Source of the DNA: Gillisia sp. Hel1_33_143
GTDB taxonomy: Bacteria; Bacteroidota; Bacteroidia; Flavobacteriales; Flavobacteriaceae
Assembly (NCBI RefSeq): GCF_900104765.1
Contig: NZ_LT629737.1
Span: 186,001-250,000, forward strand
DNA length: 64,000 nt
Direction: 5' to 3'
Position numbers and translations under genes: made by a program. Within the stretch, counting starts at the first letter, position 1, and each line of letters starts with the position of its first letter. This document shows positions 25,890 through 34,155 of this stretch, in pieces. Below the pieces are notes generated by a model. It was not told where the DNA came from, did no database searches, and saw only the letters and a program-made list of their open reading frames with translations.

Positions 25890-27752
25890 ATGAAAAAATA
25901 CGGTATATACATAGGGATATTGATTGGTGGATTAGTGCTGGGATATGTAATATTCGGCACAGGTTCATCAAATGAAACCATGAATAGTGATGAGATGGCT
26001 GAAATAGCTGACGAGCATGGTCATGGAACGGAAAATGGGGAACCGCAAATGTGGACCTGTTCCATGCATCCACAAATTATGCTACCTGAACCTGGGGATT
26101 GTCCAATTTGTGGAATGGATCTAATTCCTGCGGAACAAAGTGCTGGGGGGTTGACAGCAGACCAATTTAAAATGACGGAAAATGCATTGGCATTGGCCAA
26201 CATTCAAACAACTTTGGTAGGTGGTTCAGGCCTAGAAGACAATACCCTCGTACTTTCTGGTAAAGTAATGGAAAATGAAGAATTAAATGCAGTACAAGTA
26301 TCTTACTTTGCTGGAAGGATAGAAAAACTCTATATTAATTTTACTGGCGAACAGGTAAATAGGGGTCAACTTTTGGCGACAATATATTCGCCAGAATTAG
26401 TTTCAGCACAACAAGAACTTTTAACCACGGCTTCTTTAAAAGAATCACAGCCTGGTCTATACAAGGCTGTTAGAAACAAATTAAAGCTTTGGAAACTTTC
26501 AGAAAAACAAATAAATAGTATTGAATCTTCTGGTCAAGTAAAAGAAAATTTCCCGGTCTATGCAACCGTATCAGGAACAGTAACGGATAAAATGGCGCAG
26601 GAAGGTGATTATATTAAACAAGGACAACCTCTGTATAAAATAACAGATTTAAGTTCTGTGTGGGCAATGTTTGACGCTTATGAAAATCAGATTTCCAGTT
26701 TACAGGAAGGTCAAGAAATCCAGATTGCCACAAATGCTTATCCCGCCAAGGAATTTACCGCCAAGATATCCTTTATAGATCCCGTTTTAAATACGGCATC
26801 GCGAACAGTGAAAATTCGTGCCGTACTGCCCAATAACGAAGATCTCTTTAAACCCGGGATGTTTCTTCAAGGAAAGGTCAAGGGACTTACCAATGATGGA
26901 AATGAGACTATAGTTGTTCCGCAAAGCGCGGTAATGTGGACCGGGGAACGCTCTGTAGTTTATGTAAAGTCTAATGATGATGCACCCGTTTTTGAACTCA
27001 GGAAGGTAAAGCTTGGGAAATCCCGTGGCGATCAATATGAAATACTTGAAGGTTTACAGAATGGGGAGCAAATTGTAACCCAAGGTACCTTTACGGTAGA
27101 TGCTGCTGCACAATTAAAAGGCAAAAAATCAATGATGAGTCCAGAAGGCGGCAGCGCCAATACTATGCCTGGAATGCCCGGTATGAATATGGGAGGTGCA
27201 TCCAATACCAAAACGGACGATGAACAAATCAAGCAAGGTCAGGTAAGTACGAAGAAATTTTTGGAAGGCAAAGTTTATGATTTTCGTAAAGACACTCCGA
27301 AAGCGTTTAGACAACAATTGGATGCAGTGATCCATGCATACCTTTCTTTAAAAGACGGTTTGGTACAGGCCGATGAAAAAGCTACATCCAAATACAGCAG
27401 CGAATTGTTGAAAGCACTGCAAAACGTTGACGGCAATGTACTTAAAGGTGATGCCAAGGCATTTTGGGAAGAAAAGAAAAGCTTTTTGATGCAACACGCG
27501 AAGCTTTGCAAAGAGGCTTCTACCATTGCTGGAAAACGAGAGAACTTTATTTACTTGTCCCAGCCCTTAATAAAAGTGGTTGAGGCATATGGCCCGGGAG
27601 ATGAAAAACTTTATGTCGATTTTTGCCCAATGGCCAACAATAACAAAGGTGCTTTCTGGCTAAGTGCAGATCAGGAAATTCAAAATCCGTTTATGGCCGC
27701 CGATATGAGAAGCTGTGGAGAGGTGAAGCAGGAAATAACTTCGAATAAATAG
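25890..27752 (+). CDS. cusB: CusB-type periplasmic adaptor with HMBD and DUF3347
   Basis: Membrane-fusion protein with an N-terminal anchor (1-25), a heavy-metal-binding domain at about 55-80 (WTCSMHPQIM, then [10 protein letters not shown]), the barrel-sandwich hybrid and hairpin typical of HlyD-type adaptors, and a C-terminal DUF3347 domain (about 470-620). The DUF3347 end shows CPMANNNKGAFWLS and IQNPFMAADMRSCG. The HMBD and DUF3347 are both thought to gather metal for the pump. The middle contains a Met/Gly-rich linker (MPGMPGMNMGG). Operon: A-C-B, then regulator and a free DUF3347 protein. Confidence 0.95.
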   Translation: MKKYGIYIGILIGGLVLGYVIFGTGSSNETMNSDEMAEIADEHGHGTENGEPQMWTCSMHPQIMLPEPGDCPICGMDLIPAEQSAGGLTADQFKMTENALALANIQTTLVGGSGLEDNTLVLSGKVMENEELNAVQVSYFAGRIEKLYINFTGEQVNRGQLLATIYSPELVSAQQELLTTASLKESQPGLYKAVRNKLKLWKLSEKQINSIESSGQVKENFPVYATVSGTVTDKMAQEGDYIKQGQPLYKITDLSSVWAMFDAYENQISSLQEGQEIQIATNAYPAKEFTAKISFIDPVLNTASRTVKIRAVLPNNEDLFKPGMFLQGKVKGLTNDGNETIVVPQSAVMWTGERSVVYVKSNDDAPVFELRKVKLGKSRGDQYEILEGLQNGEQIVTQGTFTVDAAAQLKGKKSMMSPEGGSANTMPGMPGMNMGGASNTKTDDEQIKQGQVSTKKFLEGKVYDFRKDTPKAFRQQLDAVIHAYLSLKDGLVQADEKATSKYSSELLKALQNVDGNVLKGDAKAFWEEKKSFLMQHAKLCKEASTIAGKRENFIYLSQPLIKVVEAYGPGDEKLYVDFCPMANNNKGAFWLSADQEIQNPFMAADMRSCGEVKQEITSNK

Positions 27753-27779
27753 TCCATCTAACCACATAATCAACCAAGG

Positions 27780-28349
27780 ATGAAAAAAGAATTTTATATT
27801 AAAAATATGGTTTGTCGCAGCTGTATTAAAATAATCAGGGATGCGCTTCAAAAAAAGAACTTGTGCATTACTGAAATTGAATTGGGAAAAGTCGTTATCG
27901 ACACAGAAAATGTCCTAGAAACCAAAAAACAACTTATTGAAGTTTTAAGGACTAATGATTTTGACCTTATTGAAAGTCCAGAGGATAAACTGGTAGAGCG
28001 CGTGAAAATAGCGCTTATCGAACTCATCCCCTTGATTCCTGAATATAGGGACATAAAATTATCAGATTATCTCAAGGACAGGTTGAATCAAGATTATTTC
28101 ACGCTGAGTAAATTGTTTTCATTTAATCAACAAATTACAATCGAAAAATACTTTATTAAACTCAAAATAGAAAAAGTTAAAGAGTTGATTCCTTCCCAAG
28201 AACATAATTTTACGGAACTATCACATTTGTTGGGCTACAGTAATCTTGGGCATCTTAGCGGACAATTTAAAACCGAGACAGGAATGAGTCTATCAGAATA
28301 TAAGACTATAGGATCAAATATTAGGAATCCATTAAACCGAATTCTATAA
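27780..28349 (+). CDS. HMA-AraC fusion regulator
   Basis: N-terminal HMA-like domain with MVCRSCIKII (C12, C15), then an AraC-type DNA-binding domain with both helix-turn-helix motifs: YFTLSKLFSFNQQITIEKYF and FTELSHLLGYSNLGHLSGQF, ending SEYK. Total 189 residues. The HMA domain is the likely metal sensor: binding of Cu or Hg would alter DNA binding by the AraC part (inference). It lies 27 bases after cusB, between pump and chaperone, suggesting feedback control of the cus operon. Confidence 0.8.
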   Translation: MKKEFYIKNMVCRSCIKIIRDALQKKNLCITEIELGKVVIDTENVLETKKQLIEVLRTNDFDLIESPEDKLVERVKIALIELIPLIPEYRDIKLSDYLKDRLNQDYFTLSKLFSFNQQITIEKYFIKLKIEKVKELIPSQEHNFTELSHLLGYSNLGHLSGQFKTETGMSLSEYKTIGSNIRNPLNRIL

Positions 28350-28423
28350 ACATTTCCCAAAATTATAGAAATGTAATTAATTAATTAACAGTAATTTAGA
28401 TAATAATTAAAAACGAAAGAATT

Positions 28424-28978
28424 ATGAAAATAGTAAAAATAAGTATAGCTGCTGTGGTGGCATTTGGATTGTTCAGTTTTACAACTTCCTGTAATCAAAT
28501 GGGAAATAAAAATGATAAACACATGATGGATGAAACAATGGATAATAGTTCGATGGGTACAATGATGGGCGAAAATGAGGAAATGGGGAGTTCAGAACAA
28601 CAAGATGAATTTTCCATGATAATATCATCCTATCTTGAAATTAAGGATGCCTTGGTTTCCGATGATTCCGAAGCTGCTCAGTCAGCGGCGAAGAAAATGG
28701 CTAAAATGGATAGTGACATTGCATCTTTTGCCAATGCAATAGCTGGTTCCAACGATTTAATGGAGCAACGTAAAAATTTCAGTAAAATGTCCACTGCTCT
28801 CTATGCAAAAGCCAAGGACAAAAATCTTGAGAACACCCTGTATTGGAACTATTGTCCAATGGCGAATGACGGTAATGGTGCCAATTGGTTAAGCATGAAC
28901 GAAAAGATCCGCAATCCTTATATGGGTCAAAAAATGCCAGGTTGTGGATCTGTAAAAGAAACTTTAAACAATAAATAA
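28424..28978 (+). CDS. DUF3347 lipoprotein, Met-rich N-terminus
   Basis: Lipobox SFTTSC, then a Met-rich stretch (MMDETMDNSSMGTMMGENEE), then DUF3347 with CPMANDGNGANWLS and IRNPYMGQKMPGCG. Its domain end matches that of CusB most closely in the NANGAxWLS part. It is probably a periplasmic copper-capturing partner of the cus pump. It is fifth of the five DUF3347 modules in the window. Confidence 0.85.
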   Translation: MKIVKISIAAVVAFGLFSFTTSCNQMGNKNDKHMMDETMDNSSMGTMMGENEEMGSSEQQDEFSMIISSYLEIKDALVSDDSEAAQSAAKKMAKMDSDIASFANAIAGSNDLMEQRKNFSKMSTALYAKAKDKNLENTLYWNYCPMANDGNGANWLSMNEKIRNPYMGQKMPGCGSVKETLNNK

Positions 28979-29067
28979 AAAAAGCCCTGCAAAAGAGCTG
29001 TGTAAAATTGGTTAGGTTTTATCAAGCTCTTTATGTAGGCACAACTTAAGCTATAAATTAGAAAATA

Positions 29068-30411
29068 ATGGATGCACAGATAGAAAGATTTTACGATGAA
29101 GATTTAGCGCATGCATCTTATGCTGTTTTAAGCGATGAAGAAGTAGCGTTAATTGATCCCGGAAGAAACCCTCAACCTTATTATGATTTTGCCAAAAAGA
29201 ACAATGCCAACATTATTGCAGTTGTCGAAACTCACTTGCATGCCGATTTTGTAAGTAGTCATTTGCAAATTCAGAAAGAAAAGGGAGCAGTTATTTATGC
29301 CAGCAAGTTTGCTCAAGCAAAATATCCTCATATTACCTTCGATCAAGATGATGTTCTCGCAGTAGGTAACATTGAATTGAAGGCCCTGAACACACCTGGA
29401 CATTCTCCGGACAGTATTAGCATTTTGCTCGTGGATGAACGCGATACAAAAAGGGCTGTTTTTACAGGAGATACGCTCTTTGTGGGCGATTTAGGTAGGC
29501 CTGACCTTCGGGAAGAGGAAGGAGATACGGACACTCAAGAGAAGGAATTAGCCCGACAAATGTATTCCTCTACCCGTAACGTATTAATGAAATTGGGAAA
29601 AGATGTCGAAGTATATCCTGCTCATGGTGCTGGTTCCCTCTGTGGAAAAAATATCAGTAGTGACCTATCCAGTACAATTGGGCGGGAGTTGGAGGAGAAC
29701 CCTGCATTACAGCCTATGGATGAAGACGTTTTTGTTCAATTTCTATTAGACGACCAGCCCTTTATACCGAAATATTTCAAACACGATGTTTCCTTAAATA
29801 GAAATGGTGCTGATTCTTTTGATGAAAGTTTGAAAGCTGTACCGCTGGTTGAAAATGAAACATTTCAGGATGGTATTGCAATTATCGACGCCCGTTCGCA
29901 GCAAGAGTTTAAAGCAGGGCATCACGCTGGTGCAATAAATATTGCGGCAGGGGGTAAATTTGAAACTTGGTTGGGCACTATTGTGCCGCCTCAAGAATCT
30001 TTTTACCTAGTGACCGAAAACAAAGAAACCCTGAAAAATTTATTGGAAAAGACGGCGAAGATCGGATACGAAAAAAGCATTAAAGCAGCTATAATAAGTC
30101 CTAATAGTGCCACAAACGAAGAACCAGAATTGGATATGGGCCATTTCAAATCACACAAACAGGATTATCAGATTTTGGACGTAAGAAATGAACCTGAATT
30201 GGAGAGTGGTAAAGTTTTCGAAGAGGCTGTTTCCATTCCTCTTCCCGAATTGGCGGACCGTATTCGGGAGATTGACCCTAAAATACCAGTAGTGGTTCAT
30301 TGCGCTAGTGGCTATCGGTCTGCCATAGCCGCAAGTTTGATAAAAAACCTGCTTCCGGATATTAAAGTCTATGATCTGGGGGCGGAGGTAAAAGATTTTA
30401 AGACAAGCTGA
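29068..30411 (+). CDS. Persulfide-dioxygenase-like MBL-rhodanese protein
   Basis: N-terminal metallo-beta-lactamase fold with THLHADF (about 52-58), TGDTLFVGDLGRPDL and HGAGSLCG, matching the ETHE1/persulfide dioxygenase group. Two rhodanese domains follow: the first (IAIIDARSQQEFKAGHHAGA) lacks a catalytic Cys, the second has it in VVVHCASGYRS. Such enzymes oxidise GSH-persulfide or related sulfane sulfur. In this copper block it may protect thiols or supply sulfide chemistry (inference). No transcriptional neighbour overlaps it. Confidence 0.85.
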   Translation: MDAQIERFYDEDLAHASYAVLSDEEVALIDPGRNPQPYYDFAKKNNANIIAVVETHLHADFVSSHLQIQKEKGAVIYASKFAQAKYPHITFDQDDVLAVGNIELKALNTPGHSPDSISILLVDERDTKRAVFTGDTLFVGDLGRPDLREEEGDTDTQEKELARQMYSSTRNVLMKLGKDVEVYPAHGAGSLCGKNISSDLSSTIGRELEENPALQPMDEDVFVQFLLDDQPFIPKYFKHDVSLNRNGADSFDESLKAVPLVENETFQDGIAIIDARSQQEFKAGHHAGAINIAAGGKFETWLGTIVPPQESFYLVTENKETLKNLLEKTAKIGYEKSIKAAIISPNSATNEEPELDMGHFKSHKQDYQILDVRNEPELESGKVFEEAVSIPLPELADRIREIDPKIPVVVHCASGYRSAIAASLIKNLLPDIKVYDLGAEVKDFKTS

Positions 30412-30492
30412 TTTAAACGAAAACAAATTTGCTGTAATTAATAATAGTAGAAATTAGATAATTGAATATTAACGATTAATAATTAAAACAAA

Positions 30493-30954
30493 ATGAAAAA
30501 TTTAATAAAAAACACCATCGCAGTACTTGTTTTGGCGGTAATAATGTCAACAAGCCTGTATGCACAGGAGAATAAAGAAATGTCCAAAATGATGAAGGAC
30601 AATCAGAAGAAAGAACAAGTCTACACAGCGATAATGGAGAATCCTGAATTAAAAAAGGAGATGATGCAACGAATGATGAAGGATGCCAAAAAAGATTCAA
30701 CATCTTGTAAAATGATGGGCGATATGATGATGAAGGATGGTCATATGCAGGATATGATGATGGGTAAAATGGTGGATGGCGCAGCCGAAGATGATGGCAT
30801 GTGCAAGATGATGTGCATGAAGATGATGGACAATGATAAGATGATGAATATGATGGATAAAATGAAGGAAGAAAAGTCGATGTCTCCCAAGAACAAAAAT
30901 GATAAATCCATCAAGAAAGGGCATAATATGGAAATGCATAAAGACGATAACTAA
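30493..30954 (+). CDS. Exported Met-rich protein
   Basis: Signal peptide (ending ...SLYAQ) followed by about 130 residues with very many Met, plus Asp, Lys and a few Cys: KMMGDMMMKDGHMQDMMMGK, DDGMCKMMCMKMMDND. No folded domain is seen. Met-rich stretches bind Cu(I) and are typical of periplasmic copper-tolerance proteins. Its stop codon TAATG overlaps the next ATG, so the two are cotranslated. Confidence 0.75.
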   Translation: MKNLIKNTIAVLVLAVIMSTSLYAQENKEMSKMMKDNQKKEQVYTAIMENPELKKEMMQRMMKDAKKDSTSCKMMGDMMMKDGHMQDMMMGKMVDGAAEDDGMCKMMCMKMMDNDKMMNMMDKMKEEKSMSPKNKNDKSIKKGHNMEMHKDDN

Positions 30955-31151
30955 TGAAAATGAACCAAATGATGAAATGGATGATTATAGGTTGCATAAT
31001 GGTGCTGATCCTTTCCTTTATTTGGCCATTTTTAGGTATTCAGGGCTATGGGAGCTGGCTATTCTTTGGATTAATATTCCTAGTTTGCTTGCTACCTATG
31101 CTTTTTATGAGTCGGAGAAACAAAAATAATGACAATCATGAGGGAAGTTAA
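30954..31151 (+). CDS. 65-residue Met-rich membrane protein
   Basis: Two hydrophobic segments (MIIGCIMVLILSFIWPF and SWLFFGLIFLVCLLPMLFM) separated by a short GIQGYG loop, with Met-rich N-terminus and Lys/Asn-rich tail. The start overlaps the Met-rich gene's stop. The overlap with the next PII-like gene is 23 bases. Function is unknown; it may anchor the Met-rich protein in the membrane (inference). Confidence 0.7.
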   Translation: MKMNQMMKWMIIGCIMVLILSFIWPFLGIQGYGSWLFFGLIFLVCLLPMLFMSRRNKNNDNHEGS

Positions 31152-31473
31152 AGCATTTATACGCGAAAAAAGAGCCAACGAGGTCTTGCGAGCTTTACGT
31201 ACTGAAGGTTTTAAGAGCTTAACGGTGTCCGAAGCGGAAGGAACGGGAAAATACACAAGAAAAGAGGATTCCCCTTCACTTCGGTTTCCGTTGACCCACA
31301 GTAAAATGTCCAAATTGGAAATTGTATGTAAGAAAGAGGATGTTGAAAGAATAGTTCATGTCATTCACGAACATAGCGAGAAAAATAAAAAGGGCGAAGG
31401 CCTTATTTATGTTTCTGAAGTGCTTGAAATTTACAAAGTAAGAACGGGCAAATTGAGTAAAGAGGATATATAA
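31129..31473 (+). CDS. PII-like protein (metal-associated subgroup)
   Basis: 114 residues with the PII fold: MREVKAFIREKRANEVLRAL (strand and helix 1), SLTVSEAEGTGKYTRKED (T-loop region) and KNKKGEGLIYVSEVLEIYKVRTG (B/C region). The canonical uridylylation tyrosine motif is replaced by a different T-loop, and the TGxxGDGKI B-loop reads KNKKGEGLI. This fits the PII-like subgroup (PII-NG) known to occur beside heavy-metal pumps rather than the GlnB/GlnK nitrogen sensors. A small ligand or metal could be sensed (inference). Confidence 0.8.
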   Translation: MTIMREVKAFIREKRANEVLRALRTEGFKSLTVSEAEGTGKYTRKEDSPSLRFPLTHSKMSKLEIVCKKEDVERIVHVIHEHSEKNKKGEGLIYVSEVLEIYKVRTGKLSKEDI

Positions 31474-31482
31474 CAATAAATT

Positions 31483-32571
31483 ATGGAAGAACCGGCTATA
31501 AAAATCAAGAAAGATATTATTGTTATAAGTGGCAGTAGTGGACTAATAGGGACCAGGCTCATAAACGAATTGGCGAAAAAATATCTGGTTATAGGACTAG
31601 ATAACATAGGTTATCCCTTTCCTCCTATTACTGCCGAATGTGTTTGTATCGATATCACTTCAGATAAAAGTATGGAAAACGCCTTTGAGCGTATCCGGTT
31701 CGCTTATGGAAATAGAATTGCTTCCGTAGTACACCTTGCGGCGTATTATGATTTTTCCGGGGAACCAAGTCCACTCTATCAAAAAATCACGTTGGAAGGC
31801 ACAGAACGCCTCTTAAGAGTTTTACAGGGGTTTGAAGTTGAGCAATTTGTATTTTCCAGTAGCCTACTGGTGTATGATTCTACTAAACCCGGCATAAATA
31901 TTACAGAAGAATCCCCGGTGAACCCAAAATGGGATTACCCTCAATCTAAAGTTGATACCGAGAAAATACTCCGTTCCAAAAGAGGTAAAATTTCGGTCAT
32001 GAATTTGAGGATAGCCGGAGTTTACAGCAACGAGGGTGATTCGATCCCTATTACCAACCAAATTCAGCGTATATACGAAAACCAGTTGACCAGTCATTTT
32101 TACCCCGGTAAATTTGACCGTGGAAACCCCTATGTTCACCTTGATGATCTTATTGCAGGTTTAATTAAAGCTATAGAAAAAAGGAAAGAATTCTCAGGGA
32201 TGACCACCATTAACCTGGGCGAACCCGAAACAATGAGCTTTATTGAGCTACAGAATGAAATTGCACGTTTGCTTTTTAATAAAGAATGGAAAACTTATAA
32301 GATTCCAAAATTCGTAGCAAAAACTGGTGCATGGGTTCAGGGCCTCTTTGGTGATTCCTTTATCAAACCCTGGATGGTCGATTTGACGGATGACCACATG
32401 GAACTCGATATTTCGCGTGCCAATAAAATGCTTGATTGGGAGCCAAAACATCGTTTGCGCACTACGCTTCCGAAGATAATAGATAACTTAAAGTCAGATC
32501 CTCAAAAATGGTACAAGGAAAATGACCTTAAACCTCCTTCCGATTTAAAAGAAAAGCAGTCCGAAAAATGA
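31483..32571 (+). CDS. NAD-dependent epimerase/SDR protein
   Basis: Extended short-chain dehydrogenase of 362 residues. NAD motif GSSGLIGTRL near the N-terminus, the active-site tyrosine and lysine in YPQSK, and a C-terminal substrate region. It resembles sugar-nucleotide epimerases and reductases in general. Located 10 bases after the PII-like gene, it is part of the small conserved group, but the substrate is unknown. Confidence 0.85.
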   Translation: MEEPAIKIKKDIIVISGSSGLIGTRLINELAKKYLVIGLDNIGYPFPPITAECVCIDITSDKSMENAFERIRFAYGNRIASVVHLAAYYDFSGEPSPLYQKITLEGTERLLRVLQGFEVEQFVFSSSLLVYDSTKPGINITEESPVNPKWDYPQSKVDTEKILRSKRGKISVMNLRIAGVYSNEGDSIPITNQIQRIYENQLTSHFYPGKFDRGNPYVHLDDLIAGLIKAIEKRKEFSGMTTINLGEPETMSFIELQNEIARLLFNKEWKTYKIPKFVAKTGAWVQGLFGDSFIKPWMVDLTDDHMELDISRANKMLDWEPKHRLRTTLPKIIDNLKSDPQKWYKENDLKPPSDLKEKQSEK

Positions 32572-32601
32572 TATAAAATTAACCCACCAAAAAAAACCAT
32601 T

Positions 32602-34140
32602 ATGGCAACTGAAAAACAGAACCCAAGTAATCAGAATCCCCAAAAGACAGAAAAGAAACACGGGAAAATGGGAAAACGAGGAGTCACTCGGCCAATGTCT
32701 GATATGAAAATGGATGGGGGGAATGGAATGATGATGGATTCTGGGCAACGGAAAGAGATGTTGATCGCACACCATAAACAGACTCTTTGGGTGTATTGGG
32801 TGGTTATACTTTTAGGGGTATGGATGATTTTTTCCCCGCTTACTTTTGATTACGGAAATAATGTGGTATCTCCTAGCGGCGGAAGGGATGTCTGGCTTTC
32901 CCTTGCAGACCGTATAGCGGCAATGCGCTGGAGCGATATCATAAGTGGTTTGTTATTAATATTTTTTGGCTGGCGCTCCCTAAAACCGAATAGGCCTTAT
33001 AGCGTCTGGATTGCCTGTTTTGTAGGAATATGGATAAGCATGGCTCCATTAATATTTTGGGCCCCTACGGCCATAGCATATTATAATGGAACCATGGTTG
33101 GTGCTTTGGTAATCGCCCTAACCATTCTAATCCCTGGAATGCCGAATATGATTATGTATATGAAAATGGGAGGTGATTTGCCCACAGGTTGGTCTTATAA
33201 TCCTTCGAGTTGGCCACAACGATGGATTATGATCGTTCTTGCATTTATGGGTTGGATAGCCGCCCGTTATTTGGCGGCATTTCAGTTAGGCTACGTGGAT
33301 TACGCCTGGGACCCATTCTTCGGTGATGGCACTTTAAATGTTCTAAATTCAGATATGTCACATTCCTGGCCGGTATCGGATGCCGCTTTGGGATCTTTTG
33401 CATACACCTTGGAATTTTTAATGGGCTTTATGGGAGCCACTTCTCGATGGCGTACAATGCCGTGGATGGTCACTTTTTTCGGTATTTTGGTTATTCCACT
33501 AGGATTTGTCAGTATTTTTTTAGTGGTATCCCAACCCCTAACCGTGGGAGCTTGGTGTGCACTTTGCCTATTCACCGCAGCGGTAATGCTGCCAATGATT
33601 CCATTGCAGATCGATGAAGTGATCGCCATGTGGCAGCATATGGTACAAAGAAAACGCAAGGGAGATTCTTTATGGAAGGTCTTCTGGAAAGGAGGGGATG
33701 CAATAACAACAAAAATGGATGAACGTTCTCCTGGACTTGTCGAACTCCACGAAAGCCCCTGGAAGGTATTTAAATCCTCTATTTGGGGAATGACTGCTCC
33801 TTGGCAATTGACCGTCGCCACACTCCTGGGACTATGGTTGATGTTTTCCCCTACTGTGTTTGGTGTGGGAATAGAAACCCGCGCGGCGGACCTAAATCAT
33901 TTAGGTGGTGCCTTGGTTGTGGTAATGGCAGTAGTTGCTATGGCAGAGGTCTTGAGGACCTTCCGCTATCTGAATGTGCTGTTGGGCTTAGCACTGATTT
34001 TATTGCCTTGGTTTATTGATGACGGAAATATATCGCTCAACGTCAGTAGCAGTATAAGTGGTCTTATTATTATGATGCTTTCTTTTTCCAAAGGCACCAT
34101 TAGGGAAAAATATGGCTTATGGGATAAGTATATTAAGTAG
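32602..34140 (+). CDS. SPW-repeat membrane protein with VKOR-like segment
   Basis: Multi-span protein of 512 residues, with a Met-rich cytosolic N-terminus (MSDMKMDGGNGMMMDSG). SPW-type segments (WMIFSPLTF, ISMAPLIF, LWLMFSPTVFGV) mark two SPW domains at about 65-145 and 410-500. The middle carries QPLTVGAWCALCLFTA, a WCxxC motif like that of vitamin K epoxide reductase-type thiol-disulfide enzymes. The combination suggests membrane thiol-redox chemistry. It lies between the SDR and the second multicopper oxidase. Confidence 0.75.
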   Translation: MATEKQNPSNQNPQKTEKKHGKMGKRGVTRPMSDMKMDGGNGMMMDSGQRKEMLIAHHKQTLWVYWVVILLGVWMIFSPLTFDYGNNVVSPSGGRDVWLSLADRIAAMRWSDIISGLLLIFFGWRSLKPNRPYSVWIACFVGIWISMAPLIFWAPTAIAYYNGTMVGALVIALTILIPGMPNMIMYMKMGGDLPTGWSYNPSSWPQRWIMIVLAFMGWIAARYLAAFQLGYVDYAWDPFFGDGTLNVLNSDMSHSWPVSDAALGSFAYTLEFLMGFMGATSRWRTMPWMVTFFGILVIPLGFVSIFLVVSQPLTVGAWCALCLFTAAVMLPMIPLQIDEVIAMWQHMVQRKRKGDSLWKVFWKGGDAITTKMDERSPGLVELHESPWKVFKSSIWGMTAPWQLTVATLLGLWLMFSPTVFGVGIETRAADLNHLGGALVVVMAVVAMAEVLRTFRYLNVLLGLALILLPWFIDDGNISLNVSSSISGLIIMMLSFSKGTIREKYGLWDKYIK

Positions 34141-34155
34141 AAAAATTAAAACAAT

